A DNA stretch of 64,000 nt from Sva-07 sp963716095 (GTDB lineage: Bacteria > Actinomycetota > Acidimicrobiia > Acidimicrobiales > Ilumatobacteraceae). The translations under genes were made by a program, and so were the position numbers. The DNA lies in contig CAVQSV010000011.1 in NCBI GenBank assembly GCA_963716095.1, positions 251,287-315,286 of the forward strand, read 5' to 3'. Of the stretch, positions 1-8,317 are shown in pieces (the first letter of the stretch is position 1; each line of letters begins with the position of its first letter). The notes under the pieces are model-generated. The model saw only the letters and a list, made by a program, of their open reading frames with translations, was not told the DNA's origin and did not search any database.

Positions 1-131
1 TCGCCGCACTCCCCCGCCACACGGCGCTGTCGATGGAGATCCGCTCAGCGCACTTGCGCGCGGCGTTCCCTGATCCCACCGACCGCGCGCGGCACGTTCT
101 CGCGACCACGTTCGAGTTCCTCGAGCGATGA
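1..131 (+). CDS. C-terminal fragment of a gene running in from the left
   Basis: An open frame is already running at the window edge and ends at TGA 129-131, leaving 42 codons. Codon use looks coding (GC-rich third positions). The tail contains SMEIRS, then FPDP and a final EFLER, which loosely resembles the C-terminus of TIM-barrel sugar-phosphate isomerase/epimerase proteins; that likeness is weak and is only a suggestion. The stop codon lies inside the first 38-bp palindrome (127-164), so the repeat supplies the last two codons (CGA TGA). Confidence 0.45.
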   Translation, partial: AALPRHTALSMEIRSAHLRAAFPDPTDRARHVLATTFEFLER

Positions 132-164
132 GCGAAGTGGCCGTATCCGGTCCACTCGCTCATC
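127..164 (+). repeat. 38-bp GATGAG palindrome, type A copy 1
   Basis: The most symmetrical copy. Arms GATGAGCGAAGTGG and CCACTCGCTCATC pair with one bulged A around a CCG-TATC-CGG core. It lies between converging genes and contains the upstream gene's stop codon. It is the first of a pair; the second starts 61 bp later. Confidence 0.9.
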
Positions 165-187
165 ACCTGGCCGACACCACCGTGAGC

Positions 188-225
188 GATGAGCGAAACC
201 CGCAGATCTGGTGGGTTCGCTCATC
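188..225 (+). repeat. 38-bp GATGAG palindrome, type A copy 2
   Basis: Arms GATGAGCGAAACCC and GGGTTCGCTCATC pair around the loop GCAGATCTGGT. This is the alternative loop subtype (CAGATCTG instead of CCGTATCCGG). It ends 15 bp before the stop of the minus-strand SDR. Confidence 0.9.
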
Positions 226-240
226 GCCGCGCGGGGATCG

Positions 241-1023
241 TCAGTAGGGCATCGTCCCGCCGTCGACGGGGAACATGCAGCCGGTCATGTTGCGAGCCGC
301 ATCCGACGCGAGCAGTACCGCAACAGCAGCGACCTCTTCGACGGTGTTCGGCCGCTTGATGGCCGACTCGGAGGTGAACGCCTCGATCAAGTTCTCGTAC
401 GAACCCAGTCCCATCGCGACCGCCGAGTCCGGGCCGGTCGCCCGGAGGATGTCGGTCTCGACGAGCCCCGGAAGGATGGCGTTGACGGTGATGCCCATCG
501 TGCCGACCTCCTGCGCCGCAGCCTTGACGAGTCCGTTCACCGCATGCTTGGTTGCCGAGTAGCCGGGAATCCCGGGCTTGCCGAGCTTGCCCTCGACCGA
601 CGAGGTCACGATGACCCGGCCGGACTCACGTGGAATCATGTGCTGGAGCGCGCGACGCATCCCCCAGAACACGTGGTTGAGATTCCAGTCGAGCTCGAGC
701 TGCCACTCCTCATCGCTCATCTGCGCAACCGGCGCGGTCATGTTGACACCACCGGAATTGAGACAGCAGATGTCCAATTGGCCGTACTTCTCGATCGTGA
801 AGTCGATCAAGCCTTCGACCGCGTCCTGCTTGGTTGCGTCGCCGGCGAAGAACGCTGCGTTGTCGCCGGCGCCCATCTCGTCGAGGCACTGCTGCCCCTT
901 TGCCTCGTCGCGTCCGTTGACGACGACCTTGCCACCTTCGGCGACGAAGGCCTCGGCCATCGCGCGGCCGATGCTTCGTGTGCCGCCCGTGATGCAGGCG
1001 ACCTTTCCGTCGAGCTTTCCCAT
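241..1023 (-). CDS. SDR family oxidoreductase
   Basis: A classical short-chain dehydrogenase of 260 residues, expected to oxidise or reduce a hydroxyl/keto group with NAD(P). The dinucleotide motif TGGTRSIG is at residues 12-19, and the active-site Ser141/142, Tyr155 and Lys159 (YSATK) are all present. The usual NNAG is NSGG at 89-92. It lies 27 bp downstream of a close paralogue (1051-1830) with the same motif positions, so the two look like a tandem duplication. The stop at 241 follows a pair of palindromes. The substrate is unknown. Confidence 0.88.
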   Translation of the reverse strand: MGKLDGKVACITGGTRSIGRAMAEAFVAEGGKVVVNGRDEAKGQQCLDEMGAGDNAAFFAGDATKQDAVEGLIDFTIEKYGQLDICCLNSGGVNMTAPVAQMSDEEWQLELDWNLNHVFWGMRRALQHMIPRESGRVIVTSSVEGKLGKPGIPGYSATKHAVNGLVKAAAQEVGTMGITVNAILPGLVETDILRATGPDSAVAMGLGSYENLIEAFTSESAIKRPNTVEEVAAVAVLLASDAARNMTGCMFPVDGGTMPY

Positions 1024-1050
1024 GATGGTTCCTTTCGTTCCGGTCCCGGC

Positions 1051-1830
1051 TCAGTAAGGAGCCGTGCCGCCGTCGATCGAGATGAGTGAGCCGGTGATGC
1101 CGGCACCGGCATCCGAGGCGAGCAACGTCGCCACCGCGGCGCAGTCCTCGACGTCGTTGAGCCGCTTGATGGCCGACTCCTGGGCGAACATGTCGAGCAA
1201 CCCGTCGTAGGTGAGGCCCATCGACTCGGCCGCGGGCGGGCCCTGTTCGATCATCGTGTCGGTCTCGATCGCCCCGGGGCACAATGCGTTGACCGTGATG
1301 CCGAGCGTGCCGACCTCGTGGGCGGCCGACTTGGTCAAGCCGTTGATCGCGTGCTTCGACACGACGTAGATCGACAGGCCCGGCTTGCCGACCTTGCCCT
1401 CGACCGAACTGATGTTGATCACTCTGCCGAACTGCTGCGGAATCATGTAATGGAAGGCCCGACGCATCGTCCAGAACGTGTGCCAGAAGTTCCAGACCAA
1501 CGCATCCTGCATCGCCTCGTCGGTGAGGTCGGCGATCGGCGCATTGCCCGACGAGCCGCCGGCGTTCGGCACGAGGATGTCGATTCGGCCGAACCGCTCG
1601 ACCGTTCCGTCGACGATGGCCTCGCACACCTCACGCTGCTTGACGTCGCCGGGAATGTAGGCGGCCCGGTCACCGGCATCGAGTTCGGCCAGCGTTCGTT
1701 CGGCCTTGGCTTCGTCGCGGCCGTTGACGACCACCGACGCACCTTCGTTCAAGAAGTCTTTCGCGATCGCCAGGCCGATGCCTCGCGTGCCGCCAGTGAT
1801 ACAGGCAACGCGCCCGTCCAATACACCCAT
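1051..1830 (-). CDS. SDR family oxidoreductase (tandem paralogue)
   Basis: A 259-residue classical SDR: TGGTRGIG at 12-19, Ser141/142, Tyr155 and Lys159 (YVVSK). The start ATG at 1830 was chosen because it gives MGVLDGRVACITGG, matching its downstream paralogue MGKLDGKVACITGG; a GAGGGGG ribosome-binding site lies just upstream. A longer open frame reaches 1911 but its extra 27 residues look non-coding. It is probably co-transcribed with the next SDR (27-bp gap). The substrate is not deducible. Confidence 0.87.
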   Translation of the reverse strand: MGVLDGRVACITGGTRGIGLAIAKDFLNEGASVVVNGRDEAKAERTLAELDAGDRAAYIPGDVKQREVCEAIVDGTVERFGRIDILVPNAGGSSGNAPIADLTDEAMQDALVWNFWHTFWTMRRAFHYMIPQQFGRVINISSVEGKVGKPGLSIYVVSKHAINGLTKSAAHEVGTLGITVNALCPGAIETDTMIEQGPPAAESMGLTYDGLLDMFAQESAIKRLNDVEDCAAVATLLASDAGAGITGSLISIDGGTAPY

Positions 1831-1907
1831 GTGAACCCCCTCGTTCGTTCGACGACGAAACGTACAACCTCGATGACGGCCGGACGGAATCGGGGGCCCG
1901 CCGACGG

Positions 1908-2540
1908 TCAAGGACCGGGCCGAACCACCAATTCGCCGCGCAGCGCCATCTTGATCGAGTCGGTCGCCCGGGCATGACGCTCGACGTCGTCAGACACACC
2001 GTCGGTGAGGCCGATCAGGATGATCGCAACGAATTCGTTCATGAACTCGCGATTGGCCGAGGCGATTTCGCCGCTGTCGACGCCAGCGTCGACGAGCCGA
2101 ACGAAGAATCCGTTGCGGCGCTCCGCGTGGGTGGCGAGCGCTTCGGCGATCTCCGGATGTCGACGCATGTCGGTGCGCACAGCACCGAGAAAGGCAGCAA
2201 AGGTCGGATCGGACTCGTTCAGTTCGTGCGCGACGTCGAGCACCGCGTCGAACTTCGCAAGGAAGCCGTCAGCACCATCGGCAGCGTCGTTGAACCGGCC
2301 GTACACGCGACGCTGCACATCCTCATGGACCGCCAGATACAGGTCGAGCTTCGATCCGAAGTAGTGGTACAACGCGCCGGACGTGATCCCGGCGCTCGCA
2401 GCGAGTTGTCGGTTCGTCGAACCGTCGTAGCCGCCGAACGCGAACGACTCGCGGGCGATCTCGAGGATCCGTTGACGGGTCTCGGCGGAGTCGGTGTCGG
2501 GCGGCCTCCCCAGGCGACGGGGTTTCGCGCTGGCGGCCAT
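1908..2540 (-). CDS. TetR family transcriptional regulator
   Basis: A 210-residue TetR repressor. The N-terminal helix-turn-helix domain spans roughly residues 18-65, with typical TRQRILE, the GITSGALYHYFGSK recognition-helix region and RRLGRPP before it. The C-terminal half (about 66-210) is the variable ligand/dimer domain. It sits inside a minus-strand run of four SDRs: 37 bp after the SDR at 2578-3366 and 77 bp before the SDR at 1051-1830. It is a plausible local regulator of that SDR cluster; the ligand is unknown. Confidence 0.88.
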   Translation of the reverse strand: MAASAKPRRLGRPPDTDSAETRQRILEIARESFAFGGYDGSTNRQLAASAGITSGALYHYFGSKLDLYLAVHEDVQRRVYGRFNDAADGADGFLAKFDAVLDVAHELNESDPTFAAFLGAVRTDMRRHPEIAEALATHAERRNGFFVRLVDAGVDSGEIASANREFMNEFVAIILIGLTDGVSDDVERHARATDSIKMALRGELVVRPGP

Positions 2541-2577
2541 CTCGCAAGTATGGCGCGCTGGTGTCGCGCGTCAGCGA

Positions 2578-3366
2578 TCACTCGCTCTTGGGCTGGTACT
2601 GATGCACGCGGTGCGTGCGCCCACCAGCGACGAGCATGAGCTGACCGGTGACCCACGACGCGGCGTCCGAGCAGAAGAACAGCACCGCACCGGCGATGTC
2701 GTCGGGCGCCCCCATACGTCCGAGCGGAATCGTCGCCGCGATCGCCTCGTGCTGGCCATCGGTGCCGAGCACCTCGGAGAATGCTTCCGTCGCAACCGGT
2801 CCCGGCGCAACGGTGTTGACCCGAATGTTCGGTGCCAGTTCGAGCGCGAGCGTTTCGGTGAGATTGTTCATCCCGGCCTTCGCGGCGGCATACGGACCGG
2901 TGAATGGCGAACCGCGCAGCCCGGCACCCGAGCTGATGTTGACGATCGAGCCGCCGGACTCCATCCGCTTGGCGGCGGCCTTGCAGCCCTGGAATGCCGA
3001 GGTGAGGTTCAGCTCGAGCTGGGCCCGAAAGACCTCGTCAGGGGTGTCGATCAACTCGCGGGTGGTCTTCTCGTCGGACCCACCGACGTTGTTGACCCAG
3101 ATGTCGAGCCGCCCGAAACGCTCCATCGTCCGATCCGCGATGTCCTCCGACAAGTCTCGGATGTCGCCCTCCACGATGAGGGCATCGCGACCCCGCTCGC
3201 GGACGCCGTCCGCCGTCACTTCGAGGTCGCCGAGACGACGGGCATTGAGCACCACGTCACAACCGGCATCGGCGAGGCCCCAAGCGATCGCCCGCCCGAT
3301 CCCCTGCCCGGAGCCGGTGACGACGGCGACGCGTCCGGTCAGGTCGAATTGGTCGATCAAGCTCAT
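2578..3366 (-). CDS. SDR family oxidoreductase
   Basis: A 262-residue classical SDR with TGSGQGIG at 17-24, NNVGG at 92-96, Ser145/146, Tyr159 and Lys163. The NN(V/A)GG variant and overall pattern resemble 7-alpha-hydroxysteroid-dehydrogenase-like SDRs, a family-level likeness only. Its start codon overlaps the stop of the upstream SDR (3363-4214) by 4 bp (ATGA), so the two are translationally coupled. The closest relative in the window is the SDR at 37465-38238, with the same WV(N/S)N(V/A)GG(S/A)D segment. Confidence 0.87.
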   Translation of the reverse strand: MSLIDQFDLTGRVAVVTGSGQGIGRAIAWGLADAGCDVVLNARRLGDLEVTADGVRERGRDALIVEGDIRDLSEDIADRTMERFGRLDIWVNNVGGSDEKTTRELIDTPDEVFRAQLELNLTSAFQGCKAAAKRMESGGSIVNISSGAGLRGSPFTGPYAAAKAGMNNLTETLALELAPNIRVNTVAPGPVATEAFSEVLGTDGQHEAIAATIPLGRMGAPDDIAGAVLFFCSDAASWVTGQLMLVAGGRTHRVHQYQPKSE

Positions 3367-4214
3367 GGTGTGGACTCCGTTTCGGTGCTTCGGGGCAGGA
3401 ACTGGCCCGTGTTGGCGGTGATCCCACCATCGACGGGGATGATCGCACCGTTGACGAACGATGCCTCAGGCGATGCGAGGAACGCAATCACGGCGGCGAC
3501 CTCCTCGGGGCGCCCCCAGCGTTGCAGAGGGATACGGCGCCGCAACGACTCGTACACCTCGGGCAGCGAGGCGATCCGCGAGGTCATGCCGGTCTCGGTG
3601 GGGCCTGGGCAGACGGCATTGACGGTGATGCCGTCGGCACCGAGGTCGACTGCGGCAGACCTGACCAGATTGATCACGGCACCCTTGGCGGTGTTGTAGG
3701 CCCACATGTTGGGGTCGCCGCCGATGCCGGACGTCGATGCCGTCACGATGATCCGCCCACCGCCCACCGCTCGCAGTGCCGGGACGACGGCACGCATGCC
3801 CAGCGCGACCGCACGGACGTTCACGTCGAGCGCACGATCGAACTGCTCGAAGGGGAGGTCGATGAGGTCGCCTCCCATCGACACGCCGGCGTTGAACACG
3901 GCGACGTCGAGGCGTCCGAACACGTCGAGCGCGGCGTCGACCGCATCGGCGTTCGTGCGTGGATCGGTGACGTCGCCGACCACGGCGACCACGCGGTCGC
4001 CCAGCTGGTCGATCCAGTCGATCGGCTCGCGGTCGACCACGACGACCGACGTCCCGGCCGCGACGAACGCTTCGACTGCCGCCTTCCCGATACCGGATGC
4101 CGCACCGGTGACGATCCCCACACGGTCGGCGTCGGCGCCCCCGTCCCGGGTCTCCCCTGACCGCGTCGTCGTGTCGTCGTCGTCGCCAGCCACCGCCGCA
4201 CCGTAGAACGCCAT
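3363..4214 (-). CDS. SDR family oxidoreductase with acidic N-terminal extension
   Basis: A 283-residue SDR: TGAASGIG at 36-43, FNAG at 107-110, Ser160/Ser162, Tyr173 and Lys177. About 30 residues precede the Rossmann fold, including DDDDTTT, a low-complexity acidic stretch. The start at 4214 (MAFYGAAV) is preferred over an upstream in-frame ATG at 4346, because the latter would overrun the start region of the divergent gene at 4349; a start even closer to the Rossmann fold cannot be excluded. It is first in the SDR-SDR-TetR-SDR-SDR run. Confidence 0.8.
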   Translation of the reverse strand: MAFYGAAVAGDDDDTTTRSGETRDGGADADRVGIVTGAASGIGKAAVEAFVAAGTSVVVVDREPIDWIDQLGDRVVAVVGDVTDPRTNADAVDAALDVFGRLDVAVFNAGVSMGGDLIDLPFEQFDRALDVNVRAVALGMRAVVPALRAVGGGRIIVTASTSGIGGDPNMWAYNTAKGAVINLVRSAAVDLGADGITVNAVCPGPTETGMTSRIASLPEVYESLRRRIPLQRWGRPEEVAAVIAFLASPEASFVNGAIIPVDGGITANTGQFLPRSTETESTP

Positions 4215-4297
4215 GCTGCGCGCAGACGACGTGTGCTCCCGCGGGCCGGCCACGTCCGGCTGCCAGAACCGGTCGCTCGGTGAATTAGCTTCGAACC

Positions 4298-4321
4298 CAC
4301 TGGGCCGACCTGCGCCCAGTG
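4298..4321. promoter_or_regulatory. inverted repeat in a divergent promoter region
   Basis: Perfect 8-bp arms CACTGGGC (4298-4305) and GCCCAGTG (4314-4321) with an 8-bp spacer. They lie in the 134-bp gap between divergent SDR genes, 27 bp before the plus-strand start. This fits an operator or a 5'-leader hairpin. The bound protein is unknown; the TetR at 1908-2540 is one candidate. Confidence 0.4.
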
Positions 4322-4348
4322 ACGTCGACATCGATACAGGAGACAACC

Positions 4349-5104
4349 ATGGACCTCGGACTCAACGGCAAGAAGGCACTGGTCACCGGCGCCACCAAGG
4401 GCATCGGACGCGCCATCGCCGAAACGCTGCTGGCCGAAGGTGCCTCGGTTGCCATCTGCGCACGCAACGCCGAAGGCGTCGACGCCGCAGTTGCCGAGAT
4501 GTCGTCGCTCGGCACCGTGGTCGGCTCCGCAGTCGATGCTGCCGACGGCGAAGCCCTCGCCGCCTGGGTCGCCTCGTCGGCGGAGCAACTCGGCGGTATC
4601 GACATCTACGTGCACAACACCTCGGGCAAGCCGGCGCGCAGCACCGATGCGTGGATCAACAACTTCAACATCGACCTGATGTCGCTGATCCTCGGCGTGG
4701 GCGCTGCATCCGACGCGCTCGCGGATGGCGGCGGCTCGGTGATCAGCATCGGCACCACCGCCGTGGCCGAACACTTCGCGTCGGGCTCGGGCAGCTACAG
4801 CGCCTTCAAGGCCGCTGTCACCAACTGGACGCTGGGACAGGCGCAGGTGCTCGGCGCCAAGGGCATCCGCTGCAACGTGGTGTCGCCGGGACCGATCTTC
4901 ATCGAGGGCGGCGACTGGAACATGATCAAGGACAACATGGCGCCGTTCTTCGAGGCCACCCAGAAGAACCACCCGGGCGGCGACCTCGGCACGGCGCAGG
5001 ACGTCGCCGACGCGGTCACCTTCCTCGCCAGCCAGCGGGCCAAGCACATCAACGGTGTCAACCTGACCGTCGACGGCGGCTTCCTCAAGCGCGTCAACTA
5101 CTGA
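4349..5104 (+). CDS. SDR family oxidoreductase
   Basis: A 251-residue SDR: TGATKGIG at 13-20, HNTSG at 89-93, Tyr150 and Lys154 (YSAFK). The position of the catalytic serine, 13 residues before the tyrosine, is occupied by Thr (GTT at 135-137), a conservative change. The start at 4349 follows AGGAGA at 4338-4343; an in-frame ATG at 4319 has no such site. It is transcribed away from the SDR cluster and is followed 8 bp later by the ThuA-like gene. Confidence 0.85.
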   Translation: MDLGLNGKKALVTGATKGIGRAIAETLLAEGASVAICARNAEGVDAAVAEMSSLGTVVGSAVDAADGEALAAWVASSAEQLGGIDIYVHNTSGKPARSTDAWINNFNIDLMSLILGVGAASDALADGGGSVISIGTTAVAEHFASGSGSYSAFKAAVTNWTLGQAQVLGAKGIRCNVVSPGPIFIEGGDWNMIKDNMAPFFEATQKNHPGGDLGTAQDVADAVTFLASQRAKHINGVNLTVDGGFLKRVNY

Positions 5105-5112
5105 GCGCGACG

Positions 5113-5865
5113 ATGGGCCGCATCGACGTCACCCTCGTCGCTGGAGGGATGTACCACGACATCGACTTCGCTCGTGTCGAGTTGCTCCAACTGCTCGCCG
5201 AGCACGACGAGTTCCGAGTACGGGTGCAGCCGGATTACGAGGACACCAGCGGCATCGCCGCCGGCTCGATCATGGTGAGCTACACCTGCAATGTGCGCCC
5301 GAGCGTCGAGGCACAACAGGAAATCCGGGACTGGGTCGAAGGCGGGGGCCGATGGGTGGCACTGCACGGCACCAACTCGGCGCTCGATGTCGGCACGCCG
5401 AACGGGGTCGACTCGCCGCGGGTGTTCCCGCTGTGGGCCGACACGCTCGGCTCGCAGTTCATCGCCCACCCGCCGATCATGCCCTACCTGGTGGAGCCGG
5501 CGACCGACGATCACTGGCTGGTCAACGGTATCGAGCCGTTCGAGACCGACGACGAGCTGTACCTGTCCGAGCACGCCGACCGCGACGCACTCGTACCGCT
5601 GCTCGACACCACGTGGTCGGGCGACGCACGCGGCTTCGTCGAGCACGACTGGACCACCGGATCCGACAAGCACCTCGTGATGTACCTGCGCGAACTCGGC
5701 GACGGCGCTGTGCTGTACAACACGCTCGGTCACTGCCGCGGGCACTACGACATGGTGCCGGCGGTCGACTACTACCCCACCATCGAGCGCGGCTCGTGGG
5801 AGCACCCCGCCTACTACGAGTTGCTCCGACGTTCGTTGCGCTGGGCTCGAGGCGAGACCGCCTGA
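5113..5865 (+). CDS. ThuA-like domain protein
   Basis: A 250-residue protein resembling the ThuA/trehalose-utilisation (class I glutamine-amidotransferase-like) fold. It has an N-terminal Rossmann-like strand (VTLVAGGMYHD), a GGGRWVALHG segment near residues 76-85, ELYLSEH near 152-158 and LGHCRGHY near 204-211. ThuA proteins are linked to sugar or keto-sugar metabolism, but the reaction is poorly defined. It is probably co-transcribed with the SDR 8 bp upstream; ThuA plus oxidoreductase is a common pairing. A second ThuA-like gene lies at 45417-46217. Confidence 0.75.
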   Translation: MGRIDVTLVAGGMYHDIDFARVELLQLLAEHDEFRVRVQPDYEDTSGIAAGSIMVSYTCNVRPSVEAQQEIRDWVEGGGRWVALHGTNSALDVGTPNGVDSPRVFPLWADTLGSQFIAHPPIMPYLVEPATDDHWLVNGIEPFETDDELYLSEHADRDALVPLLDTTWSGDARGFVEHDWTTGSDKHLVMYLRELGDGAVLYNTLGHCRGHYDMVPAVDYYPTIERGSWEHPAYYELLRRSLRWARGETA

Positions 5866-5877
5866 ACACCTCCGAGC

Positions 5878-5915
5878 GATGAGCGAAGGGACCGTATGCG
5901 GTTCGTTCGCTCATC
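5878..5915 (+). repeat. 38-bp GATGAG palindrome, type A copy 3
   Basis: Arms GATGAGCGAA and TTCGCTCATC around an ACCGTATGCGGT core. It begins 12 bp after the ThuA stop and is first of a pair; the next starts 62 bp on. Core orientation matches the plus-strand flanking genes. Confidence 0.9.
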
Positions 5916-5939
5916 GCCTGCCGGATCCCGACCCGAAGC

Positions 5940-5977
5940 GATGAGCGAACTGGCGGTATTCGGTTCGTTCGCTCATC
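5940..5977 (+). repeat. 38-bp GATGAG palindrome, type A copy 4
   Basis: Arms GATGAGCGAA and TTCGCTCATC, core CGGTATTCGGT, same orientation as copy 3. It ends 54 bp before the start of the downstream TetR gene. Confidence 0.9.
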
Positions 5978-6031
5978 GCCCCCGGGGCGGGCGCGGGCAG
6001 GCGCAGCCCGCTCAGTAGGGTCGGAGACGAG

Positions 6032-6630
6032 ATGACCCAACCGGAAGTCGCGACACCGCGGATCGGGCGACCACCGAAGGTCGACGCCGATGGCACACCG
6101 ACGCGTGAGCGACTCCTGCGCGCTGGCGATCGATGCGTGCGTCGAGTCCGGCTACGAGGGCGTCACGCTCGCCGACATCGCCCGACGCGCTGGATGTCTC
6201 GACGCCGGCGGTGTACAGCCACTTCGACGGCAAGGCATCGCTGATGGTCGAAGCGATCAAGCACGCACTCGACGCGATCAACACGACCCGATTGCCCGGC
6301 GAGGCGGGCATCCGCGAGATCGCCCGGTTCTGGCTGCGCCCCGACTTCGCGACGACGCGCGTGCTGGTCGCCGAGCTCCACTGCGCCGCAATCCGCCAGC
6401 CCGAAGTCGCCGATCTGCTCTCGTCGTGGCAGGCCGAGAACGCTCGACAACTGATGCGCGTCGCGGGCCTCACCCCGGCGCAGGTCAAGACGTACTACAT
6501 GCTGCTGATCGGGCTGTCCCATGTCGACGAGGTCAACGGCGTCGACGTCGACCAACACGACATCGAGGACCAGGTCGACGCCCTGATCGACGGCTGGTTC
6601 ACTACGTCCGCCCGACCGACCGACTGCTAA
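6032..6630 (+). pseudogene. TetR family regulator, broken by two 1-base insertions
   Basis: The three reading frames together spell one TetR protein of about 198 residues. It begins MTQPEVATPRIGRPPKV...RERLLRA; shifts near 6124 to IDACVESGYEGVTLADIA; then shifts near 6195 to STPAVYSHFDGKASL and the ligand domain ending at 6630. Each shift is repaired by deleting one base (an extra G, then an extra T), which restores a standard helix-turn-helix. This is either a recent double frameshift or, more likely given similar breaks elsewhere, sequence error. Its position 45 bp before the DUF35-thiolase run makes it the natural candidate regulator of that run. Confidence 0.72.
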
Positions 6631-6650
6631 TCTTTCTAACCGAACGATCA
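6623..6650 (+). promoter_or_regulatory. candidate promoter/TetR operator before the DUF35-thiolase run
   Basis: An unusually AT-rich patch for this DNA contains TAATCT, a possible -10, and TAACCGAACGATCATTA. The CGAACG(A/T)TC core recurs at 41330-41345, another promoter region. It is a plausible binding site for the adjacent TetR protein, but this is unproven. Confidence 0.3.
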
Positions 6651-6675
6651 TTAAGCGAGCGCTGAGGGGACCCAC

Positions 6676-7128
6676 ATGACCAGCACTGTTGCCGTCGCGG
6701 ACGGCATTTTCTCGATGGAGGACGGTCAGCCGAAGCTGCTCGGCAGCCGATGCACGAACTGCGGCAACCACATGTTCCCCCGACAGAGCGGCTGCCCGAA
6801 GTGCATGTTCGACGAACAGGTCGACGTCGAGCTCTCCACGACGGGCACGTTGTGGACATGGACGGTGCAGGCGTTCCCGCCGAAGGCGCCGCCCTATCTC
6901 GGACCGACCGGTGACGACTTCGTTCCCTACGGCGTCGGCTATGTCGAACTCCCGGGCGAACTGCGTGTCGAGGCTCGCCTCACCGAGTCCGACCCCGAGA
7001 AGCTGGTGATCGGCATGGAGATGGAACTGGTGCTCGAGCCGCTGTCGCTCGACGACGACGGCAACCAGGTCGTCACCTACGCGTTCGCACCGAAACAGTC
7101 CGCTGCAACCGAAGGAGCGCAGTCATGA
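6676..7128 (+). CDS. DUF35 / Zn-ribbon OB-fold acyl-CoA-binding-like protein
   Basis: A 150-residue protein with the DUF35 architecture: a rubredoxin-like zinc ribbon (Cys26, Cys29, Cys40, Cys43; CTNC and CPKC) followed by an OB-fold C-terminal half. Family members bind acyl-CoA and form obligate complexes with thiolase-like partners in sterol side-chain and archaeal HMG-CoA pathways. Here the stop overlaps the thiolase start by 4 bp (ATGA), the usual partner arrangement. It probably acts as the CoA-ester-binding partner of that thiolase. Confidence 0.85.
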   Translation: MTSTVAVADGIFSMEDGQPKLLGSRCTNCGNHMFPRQSGCPKCMFDEQVDVELSTTGTLWTWTVQAFPPKAPPYLGPTGDDFVPYGVGYVELPGELRVEARLTESDPEKLVIGMEMELVLEPLSLDDDGNQVVTYAFAPKQSAATEGAQS

Positions 7129-8264
7129 GCAAGGTCGCCATCGTCGGCATCGGGATGCACGAGTTCGGCCGCACCGACGGAGTGTCCGGGATGGATCAGG
7201 GCGTGGTCGCTGTCCGGCGTGCGCTCGCCGACTGCGGACAGCAGTGGTCCGACATGCAGTTCGCCGTCGGCGGATCGATGGACGGAGGCGCCGCCGACAC
7301 GATGGTGAGCCGCATCGGCCTCACCGGTCTGCCGTTCACCAACGTCGTCAACGGGTGCGCCACCGGTGGCACCGCGCTCGCCCAGGCGGTCAACACGATC
7401 GAGTCGGGTGCTGCCGATGTCGGCATCGCCATCGGTTTCGACAAGCACGAACCCGGCGCGTTCCGCATCAAGGGCCCCCGCGGCAAGGACTGGTACGGCG
7501 GCTCAGGGCTCGCCCTCACCACGCAGTTCTTCGGGATGAAGATCACCCGCTACATGCACGACTACGGGATCAGCCAGCAGAGCCTCGCCCGGGTGGCCTC
7601 GAAGGCCTTCCGGAACGGTTCGATCAACCCGATGGCGTGGCGTCGCAAGCCACTGAGCGAGCAGGAGGTGCTCGACTCGTTGATGCTGTCGTATCCGCTC
7701 ACCCAGTACATGTTCTGCTCACCCGGCGAGGGTGGTGTCGCCATGATCGTGTGCCGCGCCGACAAGGCCAAGGAGTACACCGACCGCCCGATCTACCTCA
7801 AGGCCGCCGCCGTGCGCACCCGCAAGTTCGGTTCGTTCGAGGTACTGGCACCGTCGATCTCGATCGAGCACGACCCGGGCCCGACCTCGGCGGCATCCAA
7901 GGCGGCCTTCGAGATGGCCGGCATCGGACCGGAAGACGTCGACGTCGCCCAGTTGCAGGACACCGAGGCAGGTGCGGAGATCATGCACATGGCCGAGAAC
8001 GGGTTCTGCGAGCACGGCGAACAGGAGCACATGCTCGCCAACGGCGAGACCGAGATCAACGGACGCCTCCCGGTCAACACCGACGGCGGCTGCCTCGCCA
8101 ACGGAGAGCCGATCGGCGCGTCCGGTCTGCGCCAGGTGTACGAGAACGTGCTGCAGCTGCGCGGCGATGCCGGCGAACGCCAGGTACCCAACGAGCCCAA
8201 GGTCGCCTACACCCACGTGTACGGCGCACCCGGCATCTCCGGCGTCACGATCCTGAGCCGCTGA
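7125..8264 (+). CDS. thiolase family protein (SCP-x/lipid-transfer-type)
   Basis: A 379-residue thiolase-fold enzyme. The N-terminal VAIVGIGMHEFGR and NGCATGG with nucleophile Cys78 are typical of the SCP-x/lipid-transfer thiolase group, as is the C-terminal GAPGISGV. These enzymes cleave or retro-aldol-process beta-keto or beta-hydroxy acyl-CoA, often of sterol side chains. It is translationally coupled to the DUF35 gene and followed 53 bp later by E1 alpha of the dehydrogenase complex. Whether it is a true thiolase or an aldolase-type member cannot be told from sequence alone. Confidence 0.85.
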   Translation: MSKVAIVGIGMHEFGRTDGVSGMDQGVVAVRRALADCGQQWSDMQFAVGGSMDGGAADTMVSRIGLTGLPFTNVVNGCATGGTALAQAVNTIESGAADVGIAIGFDKHEPGAFRIKGPRGKDWYGGSGLALTTQFFGMKITRYMHDYGISQQSLARVASKAFRNGSINPMAWRRKPLSEQEVLDSLMLSYPLTQYMFCSPGEGGVAMIVCRADKAKEYTDRPIYLKAAAVRTRKFGSFEVLAPSISIEHDPGPTSAASKAAFEMAGIGPEDVDVAQLQDTEAGAEIMHMAENGFCEHGEQEHMLANGETEINGRLPVNTDGGCLANGEPIGASGLRQVYENVLQLRGDAGERQVPNEPKVAYTHVYGAPGISGVTILSR

Positions 8265-8317
8265 GCCCGCCCAGCCGCCACCAACGCAGCCCGCCCGACC
8301 CGACAGACAGGACACCG

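Noticed and set aside
127..225. Paired palindromes read as a minimal CRISPR array (38-bp repeat, 23-bp spacer)
   Set aside because: Only two units occur per site, the repeats differ between and within pairs, sites are spread over the whole window, there are no cas genes, and the units are fully palindromic.
4213..5865. 550-residue plus-strand ORF as an SDR-ThuA fusion
   Set aside because: Its first 300 codons are the SDR gene read in the wrong frame (Arg/His-rich); only the last 250 residues, from 5113, are real.
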